A stretch of DNA of 64,000 nt from Nectonema munidae (lineage: Eukaryota > Nematomorpha > Nectonematoida > Nectonematidae), in assembly GCA_030549495.1 (NCBI GenBank), contig JAUIRK010000061.1, positions 1 to 64,000 on the forward strand, in the 5' to 3' direction. Each line of letters opens with the position of its first letter. Positions within the stretch are counted from its first letter, which is position 1. The notes beneath the pieces were generated by a model. It saw only the letters and a program-made list of their open reading frames with translations, had not been told where the DNA came from and ran no database searches. Made by a program: the position numbers and the translations under genes. Below, piece by piece: positions 21,130 through 33,600 of this stretch.

Positions 21130-23948
21130 ATAAATGTGAAAAAGTGAATAAAAGAGAAAGAGGCATTGTAAATGTTGAAAAAATGGTGAACAAATATAGA
21201 TATGATGAAGAGTTCTACTGTGGTGGTAAAAAGAAAAATATAGAAAATATAACAATTATTGTCAATGGAAATGTAACTTCAACATATTTGAAGAAATCCA
21301 AAGAGTATAATAGAATTGAAGCAAAAGGAGATATACAATTGAGTGATGGAGTTACACAAATTGAAGTTTATCTAAGAGAATCATTGACAGACCTTGTTTT
21401 TATCAATAAAATAGGTAAGAATTTAATTTAATTTTGAAAAAATTCTTAAACTTAAAATATATCAAAATTACTCAACGATTTTAAAATTTTAGTAGGAAAT
21501 TATTTTATCATTAGAACTTTGTTAAAACAAAGATGATAAATTAGACACTACCAGTCCATTTTATTATGATAATACCTTTATTTGATGAGACATCTTGTAA
21601 TAAATATGTCTTAGATCATAACTTTTTATATTCAAATATGGAATTAAGTAAATTCGAAAAGCTTTATTTTTCACTAAAAAATGAATAGAAATTTTATTTG
21701 ATGAAATTTCTCGAATTTCCATCCTCTTTTGGTACTTATGCCATATATCTCATAGTAAAGTTCAAAATTTGGTCTACCATAAAAAAACAAGGTGAAACTA
21801 AATCTAACTGAAATATAAGATTCACTCTATAACAAGAAAAAAAGTATAACTTTCTAAGAAATTAGTTTAGACATTGATAATTCAAAAAATTGTTTCTGGA
21901 ACTATTGAACATGCAAACAATGTTGACTGAAATAAATTAAAAGTCAATATTTGAAGATTGCCCACAAAAAATGTTAAAATGGCAGATGTTAAATTTTTTT
22001 TCAGTAAAAAATAAACTTTTTCTTACTTAACTTGATTGAAGAAATGCATATAAAAACTAGTATTATTTTGCAAAAAAAAGTAATTTGCCACATATTAAAG
22101 TATTCTGATAAAAAATTGGTAGTTTATTCGCGCAAAAATGATTCTGCCGATTTGTATCTGCTAAATGCGAATTTGAATTTGCTTCATGAAGGTTTGCTTT
22201 TGCTTTGCACTTCCAAGTTCAAAGGATTTTTATCTAAAGAGTATAAATATTATGCTTTTAAGAATTTCAAGCCTAACATGATATATTTACTATCTTTTTT
22301 TATTTTTCTAACAAAGTTTGGATGTCATGTTTTACTAACTTCATTCTTAGGTCCGCCACCTTTCCTATTTGATCCATTTTCAAGAAAAAGAACTGTGTAT
22401 GTACATTTAAGTATGCTAACTAACAAAAGTTTTCGATTTAATTTCGTTTATAAAATTTGCATGAAGTGTGATGCAACGCAAAGAAATTATTAAAAATTAA
22501 GGATGATCCATACGCTATGTTATTTTCAACTAGTGAGGAACAAAATTTATTATTTGAAAATAACGTTATGTATAAATAAAAACACCTTTAGAGTTTCAAC
22601 ACAAGTAACTAAAATGTCGAAATTGAAATATTTTTTGACTAATTACTTATGCTATATGTAATGACACCATTTTTTCTCTCATTCACTTCATGATCAACCC
22701 TTTGTAACACAATTTTAAAAACAATAATGTAAAGCTTCGACAAAAGTTCTTATTATTAGCAAACCTAAAAATTTAAAAAATCTTTTCTTGTCAAAAAGTG
22801 CCATTTTATTAATTTACCTTCCTTTTCATTTTTTTAATTGAAAAATCGAGGACATTCATGTGAGTGATCAGTCGAAACTAAATTGAAATGAAGAATGATT
22901 GATTGAAAACGCAGATTCACAAAACGACATTGAAGGAAAGCATGATAAGCACTTTTGTCCTAGAAATTTTTTTCGATTTTATGTCAGCATTATTCTCAAG
23001 TTTTATCTCATTTTCTAAATCGAATTTATTTGCAATTTTCAAGTTGATATGAAATCAATTGGTAAAAAGGGTAAAGCAACTTGAACTTCAAAAAATTCTC
23101 TAAATCTCAACTTCATTTGATTCTACAATCTTGCGTTTCAATTATATTTGCAAATATTTTTACCATCCCTTTTTACAATAACATTTTTTAATTTGCAAAA
23201 TTTTGGATTAAAACTTTGATTTCATATTTATTAGATGAGTGTTTTCTGACGAGTCCTGAGATTAAGGAATACTTTTTCTTTTCTTATTTCAAGCTTGATT
23301 TCTGCTTTTTTTGTCCACATCCAAAAGATTTCATTGTGCTTAGTGAAGGAAAGCTTGCTTCAAAGTTGGAAATAATAAATCATAATAACATGATTACTTC
23401 AACATTCTCTAGTGATGAGTTAGACAATTGGTATAATCCTCAAACAGAAGTTATCCTTGGAATAACGCCCTTTGTGGGAAAATATACTTATGGTATAAAT
23501 AGGAAAAAAGAAGTTCCTGAATATACAATCAAGATCAATGTGTTTAGTAAGTACGCATATATATATATACCATAAGCAATTGAAATATCCTTTTTTTAAT
23601 ATATTTCAAGTTAAGATAAAAAGTTTCCTACTTATAAAAGAAAACATAACCGAAAAAGAATATAAAGTCGGCGATCATGTTTTCATAAATTTACACTATT
23701 TAATAAAAAACGATAAAGATTGGAATATTGTCGTTTGGATTTTGATCAATGATTCTCTAGAAAAAGGCTTTTTCTTTTCAATATCGAAGAGTTATTCAAT
23801 TTCCACAAATTTTATAATTAAAGACGATACCAATGTAAGCATTCTTTTCGGGTTTCTAGGCGAGGAAAAAAGATATTTGAAAGCTGAACCTGAAAAAGAT
23901 TTTGTAAGCTATGCCGCTCAATATAAAAAAGAATTTAAGGTAAATTAA
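21130..23948 (+). CDS. Unidentified multi-exon host gene (3' part), three exons
   Basis: Exons: 21,130-21,414 (acceptor ATAATTTAG, donor GTAAGA), 23,235-23,546 (TTTATTAG, GTAAGT) and 23,611-23,948 (TATTTCAAG, stop TAA). All borders are phase 1, so the reading joins cleanly: ...LTDLVFINKI / DECFLTSPEIKEY... / IKIKSFLLIKENITEKEY... to KEFKVN. Two exons start with D-x-C, suggesting repeated modules of ~95-110 residues, rich in beta-type sequence. AATAAA follows at 24,093. No family recognised, and no membrane segment or catalytic motif was seen. The 5' exons lie further left or are missing. A possible extra exon at 22,351 (GPPPFLFDPF...) has a good acceptor but no matching donor phase. AAGGTAAAT at the end could also be a donor, so the 3' end is not certain. 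Confidence 0.6.
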
Positions 23949-24092
23949 CTCTTTTTAAACCAAAAGTTAAAATGCTTAGAGTATTTAGATAAAGAAAAAA
24001 GTATTGGAAAGAAGTAATTCTATGCCAATTTGAAGATTGAATTTAAAAGACTGGAGGCTTCTTCTTCCAAATTTTTTTGATTTTTGTGATTG

Positions 24093-24098
24093 AATAAA
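24093..24098 (+). promoter_or_regulatory. Poly(A) signal AATAAA
   Basis: AATAAA lies 145 bp after the stop codon at 23,948 and is followed by a T-rich stretch, fitting the 3' end of the unidentified plus-strand gene. Confidence 0.45.
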
Positions 24099-24887
24099 AA
24101 ATTTTCAATTTTTTTTTTGGCGTAATTAATGGATGTTCTCATTTATATATTGCATTAATTTCTTAAAAATTAAAATATAATGATTTTATAAAAGTATATG
24201 AATGAAAAGAAATTCATTATTTCACTAAGAGACTGGTCAGTAAGGTTTACCAACAAGATTGTTAGAAGTAAAATAAAAGTTCGTAAAAGAAAATTTTACA
24301 AAGTAAGTTAGTAAAAGTTACTAATTTTGTAAATTAATCCAACATTAACCACCAAGTTGTTAAAATATAGGGTTCTTGGTCGAAACTTCCATACCCTTTA
24401 CATTTTAAAATAATTTAAAATTTATTAGAAAAACATTATACTGACCTATACTACTGACCCATAAAAAGTAAAAAATATATACATTTTCGACAATTTTCTT
24501 TAACTATGACATTTTAAACTGTAAAAAAAACAAATTTTACAATTTAAAATATTGAAAAAATAGTATATAAATTCATGACGTTAATTATTATTGGTATTTT
24601 TGAAACTTGATAAAATTTGACCGACCTCACATAAAAGCATATTTTGGAAAAATGAAAATATATTTATTTGTATAACCTAGCCTATGTTAACCACAAAGAG
24701 TATACCTTTCCAATGATACCATTTCCATTAAAAATTTTTTTTAAAATCTTCACATTATGCTTGACTCAAAAGATGGTCCGTAATTTTATATGTAAATTAT
24801 TTGGTGTAAGTAGCTTGTGCACTCATGAAAAAGCAATGCAATTCATAGCTAGAATCGCTATAAAAATGTAAATTTTAATCCTACAAT
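24099..24887. other. AT-rich spacer, nothing recognised
   Basis: No repeat end or protein family was recognised. A 67-codon frame at 24,668-24,871 has no visible motif. Confidence 0.4.
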
Positions 24888-26215
24888 TCATAAATGGGTT
24901 TTACAGTTATTACACAAAAATAAAGTATGCTCTTTGCATATGAATTTCCCACATGTACTACACTTTCTTGTTCCCCCTTTTCTAGGCTTGCAATTAGTAG
25001 AACAGCATCCTCTTAAAGTAGATGATGTAACAGTTTCACTAGTACTGGTGAAACCGTAAAAAGATAACAAGTTTCGAGTAAATTAGTTTTGGCTTATAAT
25101 TAACATAGACTCTTCAGCTAAAAGTAAAGCTAGATGTCTTATAAAAGATTTTCCCCTTTTACAACTGGAGGATACGCACTCGAATAGTTTGCCTTCATAA
25201 TATACCAGCTATTATTAGCAGCAATGCCAAGAAAGTTTGTGAAAATAGCAAATGGCCATTGTCTGGATGCTTTATAACACTATAATTTCTAACATCAACT
25301 CCTCACTTATATTTATTATAGTCTAGGATTGTTTTAGGCTTTTTTTTGGTCCTAACGTATCGATTCTTGAATGATGTTGACTAGACAACACATAAACAGG
25401 CTTAACTTTTTTTTGGAATGTAAATTGTCAAAGAGGAACTTTGTGTAAATAAAAACCTACTCTCACATTCACTCAATTCCAAACCTTTCAAAGGTTCCGG
25501 CCGTATAATATACGGCATGAACCTTCTATTGCTTCTAACCATAACACAAATTGTAGTTTTTACTTTTAGCCCACTCACAGAATTCATGAGACGTAAAAAA
25601 CCGATCTACATAAAAGCCAAAGCCAGAGGGTAAACAGGAAAAGGAAACCAATCTCGACAATATTAGCTGATTTAAAATATTCCCTATCCAATAGGCTACT
25701 CTGATATACTCCACCGAAAAAAAACATAAAAACTAGACTTTGATCTCCTTCTATAATTGACTACACAGTTAGTCCATCTAACACAGATAGTTGGTGACCA
25801 ATACTTATGATAATTTTAAAAAAACTGAAGGCATCTTACGGGTGTCAATTTATAAGAAATATTCCTTTCTCACCTTCAATCAAATCTCATAAAAGTGGGG
25901 ATGAGAATGATACGTCCCTACTAATTGCAGCTTTCGAAAAAGGAGTTCCATATTTTTATGAAAAAAGATTCTTGACGTCGATATGTTGATCTTTTGATTC
26001 ACCGATACAAGATACAAGCGAAGTAAAGCGTACAAATGCTCGATTGAGAATCTTTCATATACATTTTTGAGGTTTTCAAATAAAGCATTTGGATTTCTAC
26101 AAAAAAAACACGTTTTGTACTTGAGCCTAAGTAAAATTTTACCTGTAGTTCTCTATAATTCTTTCTCCGGTACATAAATAAATGTGGTTCATCAATGATC
26201 ATACTCTCACTGAAA
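24888..26215 (-). pseudogene. piggyBac transposase relic with C-terminal cysteine-rich domain
   Basis: From right to left, MIIDEPHLFMYRRKNYREL (~26,200) resembles the '(S)IDE..v.fkGR..fRQY' block. FGFYVDRFFTSHEFCEWAKS (~25,640-25,580) is the 'DN.FTS' block with its aspartate kept. VKPVYVLSSQHH (~25,400) follows. DYNKYK-stop-GVDVRNY (~25,310) is the 'YNk.KgGVD' block, again with D kept. The end is a piggyBac cross-brace zinc finger (KCSTCGKFICKEHTLFLCNN), stop at 24,888. Frames change several times. A possible N-terminal part lies between 26,215 and 26,800 but is not convincing. Confidence 0.82.
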
Positions 26216-26799
26216 AAAGACTGAAAATTTTAACCGGATATTTCAGATTTTTAGCACCACATTTTGGACCTGGTGTAGAAGAAATGATGTTGGTTAATAA
26301 TGTTAACTAAAAATCTTCTTCCGTGAACTTCTTTTAATTCCCAAAAAAAGTTTATTCCATCTTGCGCTCTCTGTCAGTTTCTTTCTCCCTCTTCTATTTC
26401 TTGATCTTCTTAACTGGGATTTGAACACATGCGTTCACAATCACTTTGGGAAATATATCTGAACCAGACATTTCTCCTTCAAGGCGACTGCTTGTATCGA
26501 AGCTTGAAAAACTGCTCTTCGCACAAGAGAACAAAGATGGGGCAAAGAGATGATTGAAATGAATATCAATACACAAATGATGTATAACAAATCAATGCAA
26601 CAAATTTTTCAGGTTTGTTCGCCTCAACGTTGCATAAATTATGCTGTAGCGCATTCTTATCCAAACACAATATTAATATTTTATTTTTGAATTTATAAAC
26701 ATAACTTTTTAGTCCTTGAACGATAAAGCAGTTTCTTGACTCCTCTACTATTTCATAATTCATGCACAGTATCACCATATGATACGAAGAGAGTATCAT

Positions 26800-27440
26800 A
26801 TAACAATTCTATTTATATATGTTGCGAGGCGTTCAATCAGGCAATAAATAACCAAGATCGGTTTAAACCACCACTAGTTTTTTTTATGAAAAACTATTGT
26901 CAGAACTTATATTGTGGTTAGCAATTATCAAGCGCAATTATGAAACAGAGCATACAGCATGATTTTATAGAAGAAAACGTTCTACTTTTCTATAGAGATT
27001 CAGACTATAGACATCAGATGTAAAAAAGCGGTAAACTTTGTAGGATTGAAAGGTTTGAAGTTGCTAATATTTATTATAAAAACCAAAAACTAGAGAGTGC
27101 TCTATATAGAAAATAAACAGGCTATTTTTGAAATAAAATGTTAATAATTATTATGGCTTAAAATGTGTTATCCAACAATATGATTGTAATTTCTCCAAAA
27201 AATTTACGTTTATGAAGATTATAGATGGCGTTAATTCTTATGTTTTGTGTAAAGATTATCCTAATAGAAATGACCACCTTCGTTTTGTTTCATTTTTAAG
27301 TACATAAAAAAATAATAAAATACATATTTTTATATGGGTTTGATATATTCAATTTTGAGTAAAATGAGTTTGAAGAATTTGCTTGCCATAAAAAGCCCGA
27401 CCTCGTCTTTCTAAGATTAACGTATAAATGCAACAAAATG
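26800..27440. other. AT-rich spacer, nothing recognised
   Basis: Sequence between the piggyBac relic and the 3' end of the long U1-70K transcript. No coding or repeat structure was seen. Confidence 0.4.
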
Positions 27441-27579
27441 ACATTTATTTACAAAAAATAATCTACTAGTAAAAAGATGCGTGATCAAAAAAGTGAAAAG
27501 ACACATGTGCCTTTAATATTTGACTAATTAGAATAGAGACGTATGAATCTCTTATTGTCCAATCATAAGATTTGCATCT

Positions 27580-27690
27580 TTATTGTTCGTAAGGATTATA
27601 TTCATTCTCTGGAGGATCTTTTGGAACAGGCTTCGGAAAGGCAGGGAACATGCTAGAGATCACTGGTTTTACGTCTTTTACCATTTCATT
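27580..27690 (-). CDS. SNRNP70: U1-70K alternative last exon 12b
   Basis: The acceptor TTTTGATTTAAG enters in phase 0 to give [20 protein letters not shown] then [16 protein letters not shown] and a stop at 27,580. The Met-Phe-Pro/Pro-rich run resembles the 'MFSVPPPP' stretch near the end of Drosophila U1-70K. A minus-strand AATAAA lies ~135 bp further (27,444-27,449). Confidence 0.6.
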   Translation of the reverse strand, partial: NEMVKDVKPVISSMFPAFPKPVPKDPPENEYNPYEQ

Positions 27691-30600
27691 CTTAAATCAA
27701 AATATTTAAGTTTAGCATCTTTTTACAAACGAACAGGTCAATTCAGGGCTTAGTGGCACAGACGCCAACTTTTTACCAAGTATTCGTTTACCAAAAAACC
27801 AAACTAAAACAAAAACTGCAGGAAATAATGCGAAGAATACCACAATTAAAAATAAAAACATTAACAAGCTCACCCTAAGTAAGTAAAATTTTAAAAAATT
27901 TTTACTACTTTACATTATAAGCTGGAATTATATACATGCTCAAAATTTAGGGGATGATTCCTGAACCAGCAAAAAATCTCCAGGAAATTTTCAATCCAAT
28001 ATGACTTGAAAATTTTGTACAATCATTGAATATTTGTTTTTAGTTTTATTTTTTTTATATTTTACAAGTCAATTTGAAATAATATTTTAATAACAAATTA
28101 AAAATTGAAGAATAATTTTAAATAACAAATTTATGTAGAATTATTTATGTAGCTTCTATATTTTATCAATTAAAACGTATTTCAGAGTAAAAAAATCCAC
28201 AAGTTCATAATGCAGAAAGAGTCTAAATAAGCGATTTTTAAATTATATAATTAATTTGCTATTTTTATCTTTTGTATAAATTGATTTAATATCACTGATA
28301 TATATACATATATGTATCTCCAACCTGTATTCTACGATGGTTCATCTCCAACCTGTATACTACGATGATTCATCTCCACCCTGTATTCTACGATGATTCA
28401 TCTCCAACCTGTATACTACGATGATTCATCTCCAACCTGTATTCTACGATGATTCATCTCAAACCTGTATACTACGATGGTTCATCTCCAACCTGTATAC
28501 CACGATGATTCATCTCCAATCTATCAGTTCATATTTTGCTAGATGAAAGATTTGATATACCTCATTCGGGGAAAGGATGTTAGATAAGTTATTACCTATA
28601 TTTTTGTAATTTTTTCACGATATTAAATAATATATTTTATCAAATAATCAAAATAAAATTCTGTAATGAAAGAATCGAAAAATATTCTTTAAAAAATCAA
28701 AAAATATGAAACTTTCTGTTCATATTTTGCTACCTCATACGATGTTACAAAAGTTATTACCTTTACTTTACAATTTGCACGATTTTAAATTTTATATTTG
28801 TCGAATAATCAAAGAATCGAAAAATGTTCAAATCAAAAAATATTTATTCTTTTCAAATATATCGTTGGCTCCCATTACTTTTAGAAAAAGCATAAATATT
28901 TTTTGAATTTTTAGAAAAATGTGAACAGAAAGTTGAACATTGTCTCCCTAGTTATTTGTACATGGAATAGAAACCATCGTAGTATACAGGTTGCAGATGA
29001 ACCATCGTAGTATACAGGTTGGAGGTGAACCATCGTAGTATACAGGTTGGAGATGAATCATTGTAGAATACAGGTTGGAGATGAATCATCGCAGTATATA
29101 GGTTGGAGATGAATCATCGTAGAATACAGGTTGGAGATGAACCATCGTAGAATACAGCTCAAGTTGTCTACCCGCGTTCAACCGTACAGGTTATGAGATA
29201 TATATATATATATGATTCGCTTGACATTATTATATATTAGACATAAACATTTGAACCAATCATATAGTTTTCATTAAATAAAACTGCAAATTCAAAGTTA
29301 AGTGTTTTGAACTTTTATGTAGAATTTTTGGAATCGTGCTTTCAATATGTATGTAAAATATTTTTTGAAAATTTTCATTTTAAGCATGTTTTTTAGACGA
29401 TTTACACATTTAAATATATAATAAGGTCTGGCAAGTTGTCTCCGCGGAGGTCTTGCCAGACCTCTGATATTTGATTTGATATTCTTTATGGATCATATAT
29501 TTTTAATATAGGTGGTGTTAAGTGAAAGTTATTCAACTTAATATGAACATTATTGACTGAAATTATGTTATCACTCAAGTAAAGAGCTTCAACCTGAAAA
29601 TTTTATAGGTTCGATAACGAAATGCGATATGTATAGTAATTTAGTTTTTTACTACATAATTTTGAATCTTATTTTTTTTCATATAAAAATGCTATCGTGT
29701 TCACCTGTAATTTCGGAAAGTAACGTACCGTATGCCATCACTATTTGAGACAGTTAAATTATGCCATTAAATTTTTCCTGGCACTTTCTAATAATAATTA
29801 AAAGAAACTATATTTAAAATTGATCAGAACCTTAAAATAAAAGAAATAGCATGAATGAATTTAAAAATGAATAGAATTAAATCAAGTAAGGCAATTCTAA
29901 GGAAAGTCCAACGAGGTTTGGAAATCGCAAGGAATACAACTGAGTATCTTGACATAAAATTTATGAACTTTGGTAGTGAATCAACAATTATAAAAACGTG
30001 AAAAGAAAATACGGAGAAATCTTTATCTTGTGAATAAGGAAAATGAGCATTGGAGTTCGAATTGTTATAATAAGCAAAGGAATTGTCCTTAGAAGCATAA
30101 GATGATGTGTTCGAGCTTCTTTGATATTCGTCATTTGGTTGTTCCCTCTTTACCGAAACTCTAGGAAAAAAGACAACACAAAGTCATTTCTATTCAATCA
30201 CTTTTTTGAAGGGAATTACCCTTCAATGCCAGGTTCTCGTTTTTCAATTTTAACTTTGCCAATGTCATTTTCATCTTGAAAAAATATGAAATTAACAAGA
30301 CAGTAAAATAAAATAAAGCGCAGAGATAGAAAAAAGACAATTGACCTCTTCTTTCACGATGTGAGCGACGTTCACTATTTCTTTCAGAGCGGGAATCACG
30401 CCTATCATGTTCCATTCTATTGTAATAGTCTTAAAATAGGAAAATAGATTAAATAAGCTGAAATATCCTTTAAATAAAAAATGGACAAAAACCCAAACAC
30501 TGTATACTCCTGGATGCTTCAAAAATTGTTGAAAATCGAGTTGAGATTTCAAATTAAAATATGCTCTAATGCAGGGGTGAGCAACCTGCAACCGGTGAAC

Positions 30601-33600
30601 TTATTTGATCTGGCCGTCGTTTCGTATTAAATTAAGAAAAAAAAATCTAAGTATTTTTTGATAACTTTTCAAAATTTCAATTCAGATAAATGAACGTTGT
30701 GTAACGTTTTAAATTACGATTAATTAAAAATTATTTTATTTTTACATTGAATGAGAAGGAAGAGGTATTGACAATTAGCTAACATGGTTTTAGAAATTTT
30801 TAATTAACTTAATTGATTTCATTGAAGGTGGTACCAACAAGGGAAAGTTAAAAAAAGCAAAAACAAATATAAAAAAATTATAAAAAAGTTGATAGAAATA
30901 GTAAAAAGTCATTACCAACTGTGATCTCTTCTCCTCCAGTTCATAGTTAAGATCTGTTGATGACGATACCCGGACATTGTGCCTACAGACAGTTTATTTC
31001 GCCTACGGACATTTATTTTTTCCATTTTTATCAATTATAACTTTGTTTTATACTTCAACGTTTTTCATTTGTTCCCTATCTATGGATAATTTTTTTAAAA
31101 CTTAGCTTTAGATTTTTACTTTTTTTCTTAGATAAAAGTGAGTAGTTAACATACCAATAAGTAATATTTATTAAGAAATAAACGGTATGAATAATGAAAT
31201 AATTCAACTTACTTATGACTCTGAAAATTTTCAGATGTGAAGAAAATTTTAGCTAGATCTTTAAGGTATATTTTCAGACTGAAGATAATAATTTCTTCGA
31301 TATATCTGTTTATAATTTCAAAAAAAACAACCTACAAGCTATAAACTACAACCTACAATGCATATCTGTTATTCAAAATTCAATAACGCATTTTGTGCTA
31401 AATGCAGCAAGTTCTCTGCCAAAAAACACTAGAAAGAAGTAGACAAAGAAGTGCACCAAAAGGAGGCGAGTTGACAAAAGAGTTAATATTAACGTTTAGA
31501 GGGGAACGCTTCTTGGCACAGACTTAGAATTACGATTTTCACCACTTCAAATTTAGATTTGTTCAAGGAGTCACATTACTTTTGCAACGGAACTTTTAAT
31601 TCAGCTCCAGAAGGTTTTCAACTAAATTACAATACATGTGATTTTGGAGTCAAAAAAGGATTCATTATCCATTGTACAAAGTAAAAATTAAATTACTTAT
31701 GACTCAATTTGCTCTTTTCTAGACAAAAGAAATTTGAATCCAGAATCTCCTATGGTAGATTTTAAAAAGGCTAAAATAAATTCCATTCAAAAAACTTTTT
31801 TCAGTCATATTAATGGCCTTCTCTTTCACTTTTATCAGTTCATTTGGAGAAAATTTAAAAAATTAGGACTTGTCACTTGGTATGCCTCTTGTCCAATTAA
31901 ATCCCTTCAAGCAATTGCTTTTGTACTAACAGAAGATGTAAGTACAGCTTTCGATAAATTCGTGCCGTAGAAACACAGATATCACATTTTTAACCTATTT
32001 TGAAGCTACATGAATTGGAATGATGAAATAGGGAAGAAACCCAATTTTTGCTCAAGAATTTTGGAATCTTTATGAAGGAGCTTGCAAAAATCTGTTTCGT
32101 GCATTAAATCATTGGAAGATTGGCACCGGGAGTTTGAATTGCGGGTGAGAATTACATACCCGATAAATTGTACGCCCGTAGATCGATTGCACAGCAAGCT
32201 GACAATGAACCAGCACATCAACGATGGGCCTACATTGCCACAAACAAAAAAGAAATATGATTGGATCAATGAACGCCTAAAAAGCATTGCGCAAAAGTAT
32301 GAAAGTTCCTCTCTTTTTCAATATTTACGTGGCATAGTTCATAACTAATGAACTATATTTCTATTATACGAGCCTGAAATCTATAGTAAATCAATTGTTT
32401 TAAAGTATATATAATAAATAGAAAATATACGCATAAGAAGGTAACAATGATTTAATATAATAACATTAAAAATTTATTAGATTCAATTTTGAGTTTTTTC
32501 CGTATTATAAGTTTTTTTAGATATTCTTTAGTCTGAATGATATAGTTGCATACAAAATAATAAAACAAAGTTATAATTTTTTACACACTAAAATAGTTTT
32601 AGCAAGTAATAAAATTAAAAATTGAATGCAAATCAAAAGGAAATACCGCTGCCCATCATCTTTTCACTTTTAACGCGAACACCTTCCAATCCAGGCTCAT
32701 CTTTCACCTTTACCTTGGATAAGTCATAACGAGCTCTCTTTTCGGCGGAACGACCATCTCTATCTCTTCGCTCACGACTTCTCCGCGATCTCCTTCTGTG
32801 TTCACGACTCCTAAAAGAAAATGGAGAATGAACTCGCTTTGTACAATCTTTCCGTCACACAAATTGAAGATGATAAAAATGCTCATATCTTAATCAGAGA
32901 TGTAGAGACTAGGGTTCCACTCCTAATGAACGACTCATAATGGTTTCGCTATCTCAAAAAACATACTCTGACTGTCAAAAAAAGAAACAAATGGTTGTTT
33001 ATTTGCATTTTTCCTTCATCATTGAAATACTTTTTATATAACGTGTAAAAAACATGAAGCATTGATCCAATTTTTTGACGGTTAAAATCTTTAAAAAATT
33101 TGTTCCAACAAAAATTCCCATTTTTCTGTGTGCCTAAAAATGCACACACGCTAACTTTGTGGAATTTTCGTTACACTTCTGTAGCAGCCATCATATGGTA
33201 GTGTTGGCTCCCTGAGTAGACTAACAGTTAGGGCTAATGAAGCTATGTCTGATAATTGAAACACGGATTTAGTGGTATTACCAAGTGTCTAGTTTGTCTT
33301 TAAAATGTGAATGGGACAAATCATTTTTAATTTCATAAAGAACTCTTTTAGCTTATATACGTTACCTTATTCACGCTTTTTCTCAAAATCATTTTCTTTT
33401 TGAAAAAAGCTACATTTTTATAGTGTAAAATTTATAAATTAAAAAATGTTTATATATCTAAATAATATTACCATATAAATCTAATACATAACAGATAAAT
33501 AAAATGTATGATTAATGTATGTAATGAATAATGCATGGCTTTGTAATCTTTATCTCAGTATGCCAACTTATATTTTTATCAAATACTATCACTATTCTTA

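Noticed and set aside
22032-22493. 153-codon plus-strand frame between exons of the 21-24 kb gene
   Set aside because: No phase-compatible donor was found and the hydrophobic middle looks intronic. Only a possible acceptor at 22,351 supports part of it.
27725-27875. Minus-strand frame with a long hydrophobic run ([20 protein letters not shown]), suggesting a membrane exon
   Set aside because: It has a plausible acceptor, but no donor matches the phase-0 last exon, and T-rich intron sequence readily gives Leu/Phe/Val runs.
28310-29165. CRISPR-like array because of regularly spaced 28-bp repeats
   Set aside because: The repeats are head-to-tail without spacers, the arms are inverted, and the genome is eukaryotic.
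30194-30345. Hydrophobic extension after the RS block in the 30.4 kb frame
   Set aside because: The frame runs through the likely intron. The downstream exon at 30,158 restores a U1-70K-like tail instead.
30940-31020. Direct repeat CCTACAGACA / CCTACGGACATTTATTT as an element end
   Set aside because: Too short and unpaired; no inverted partner or target duplication.
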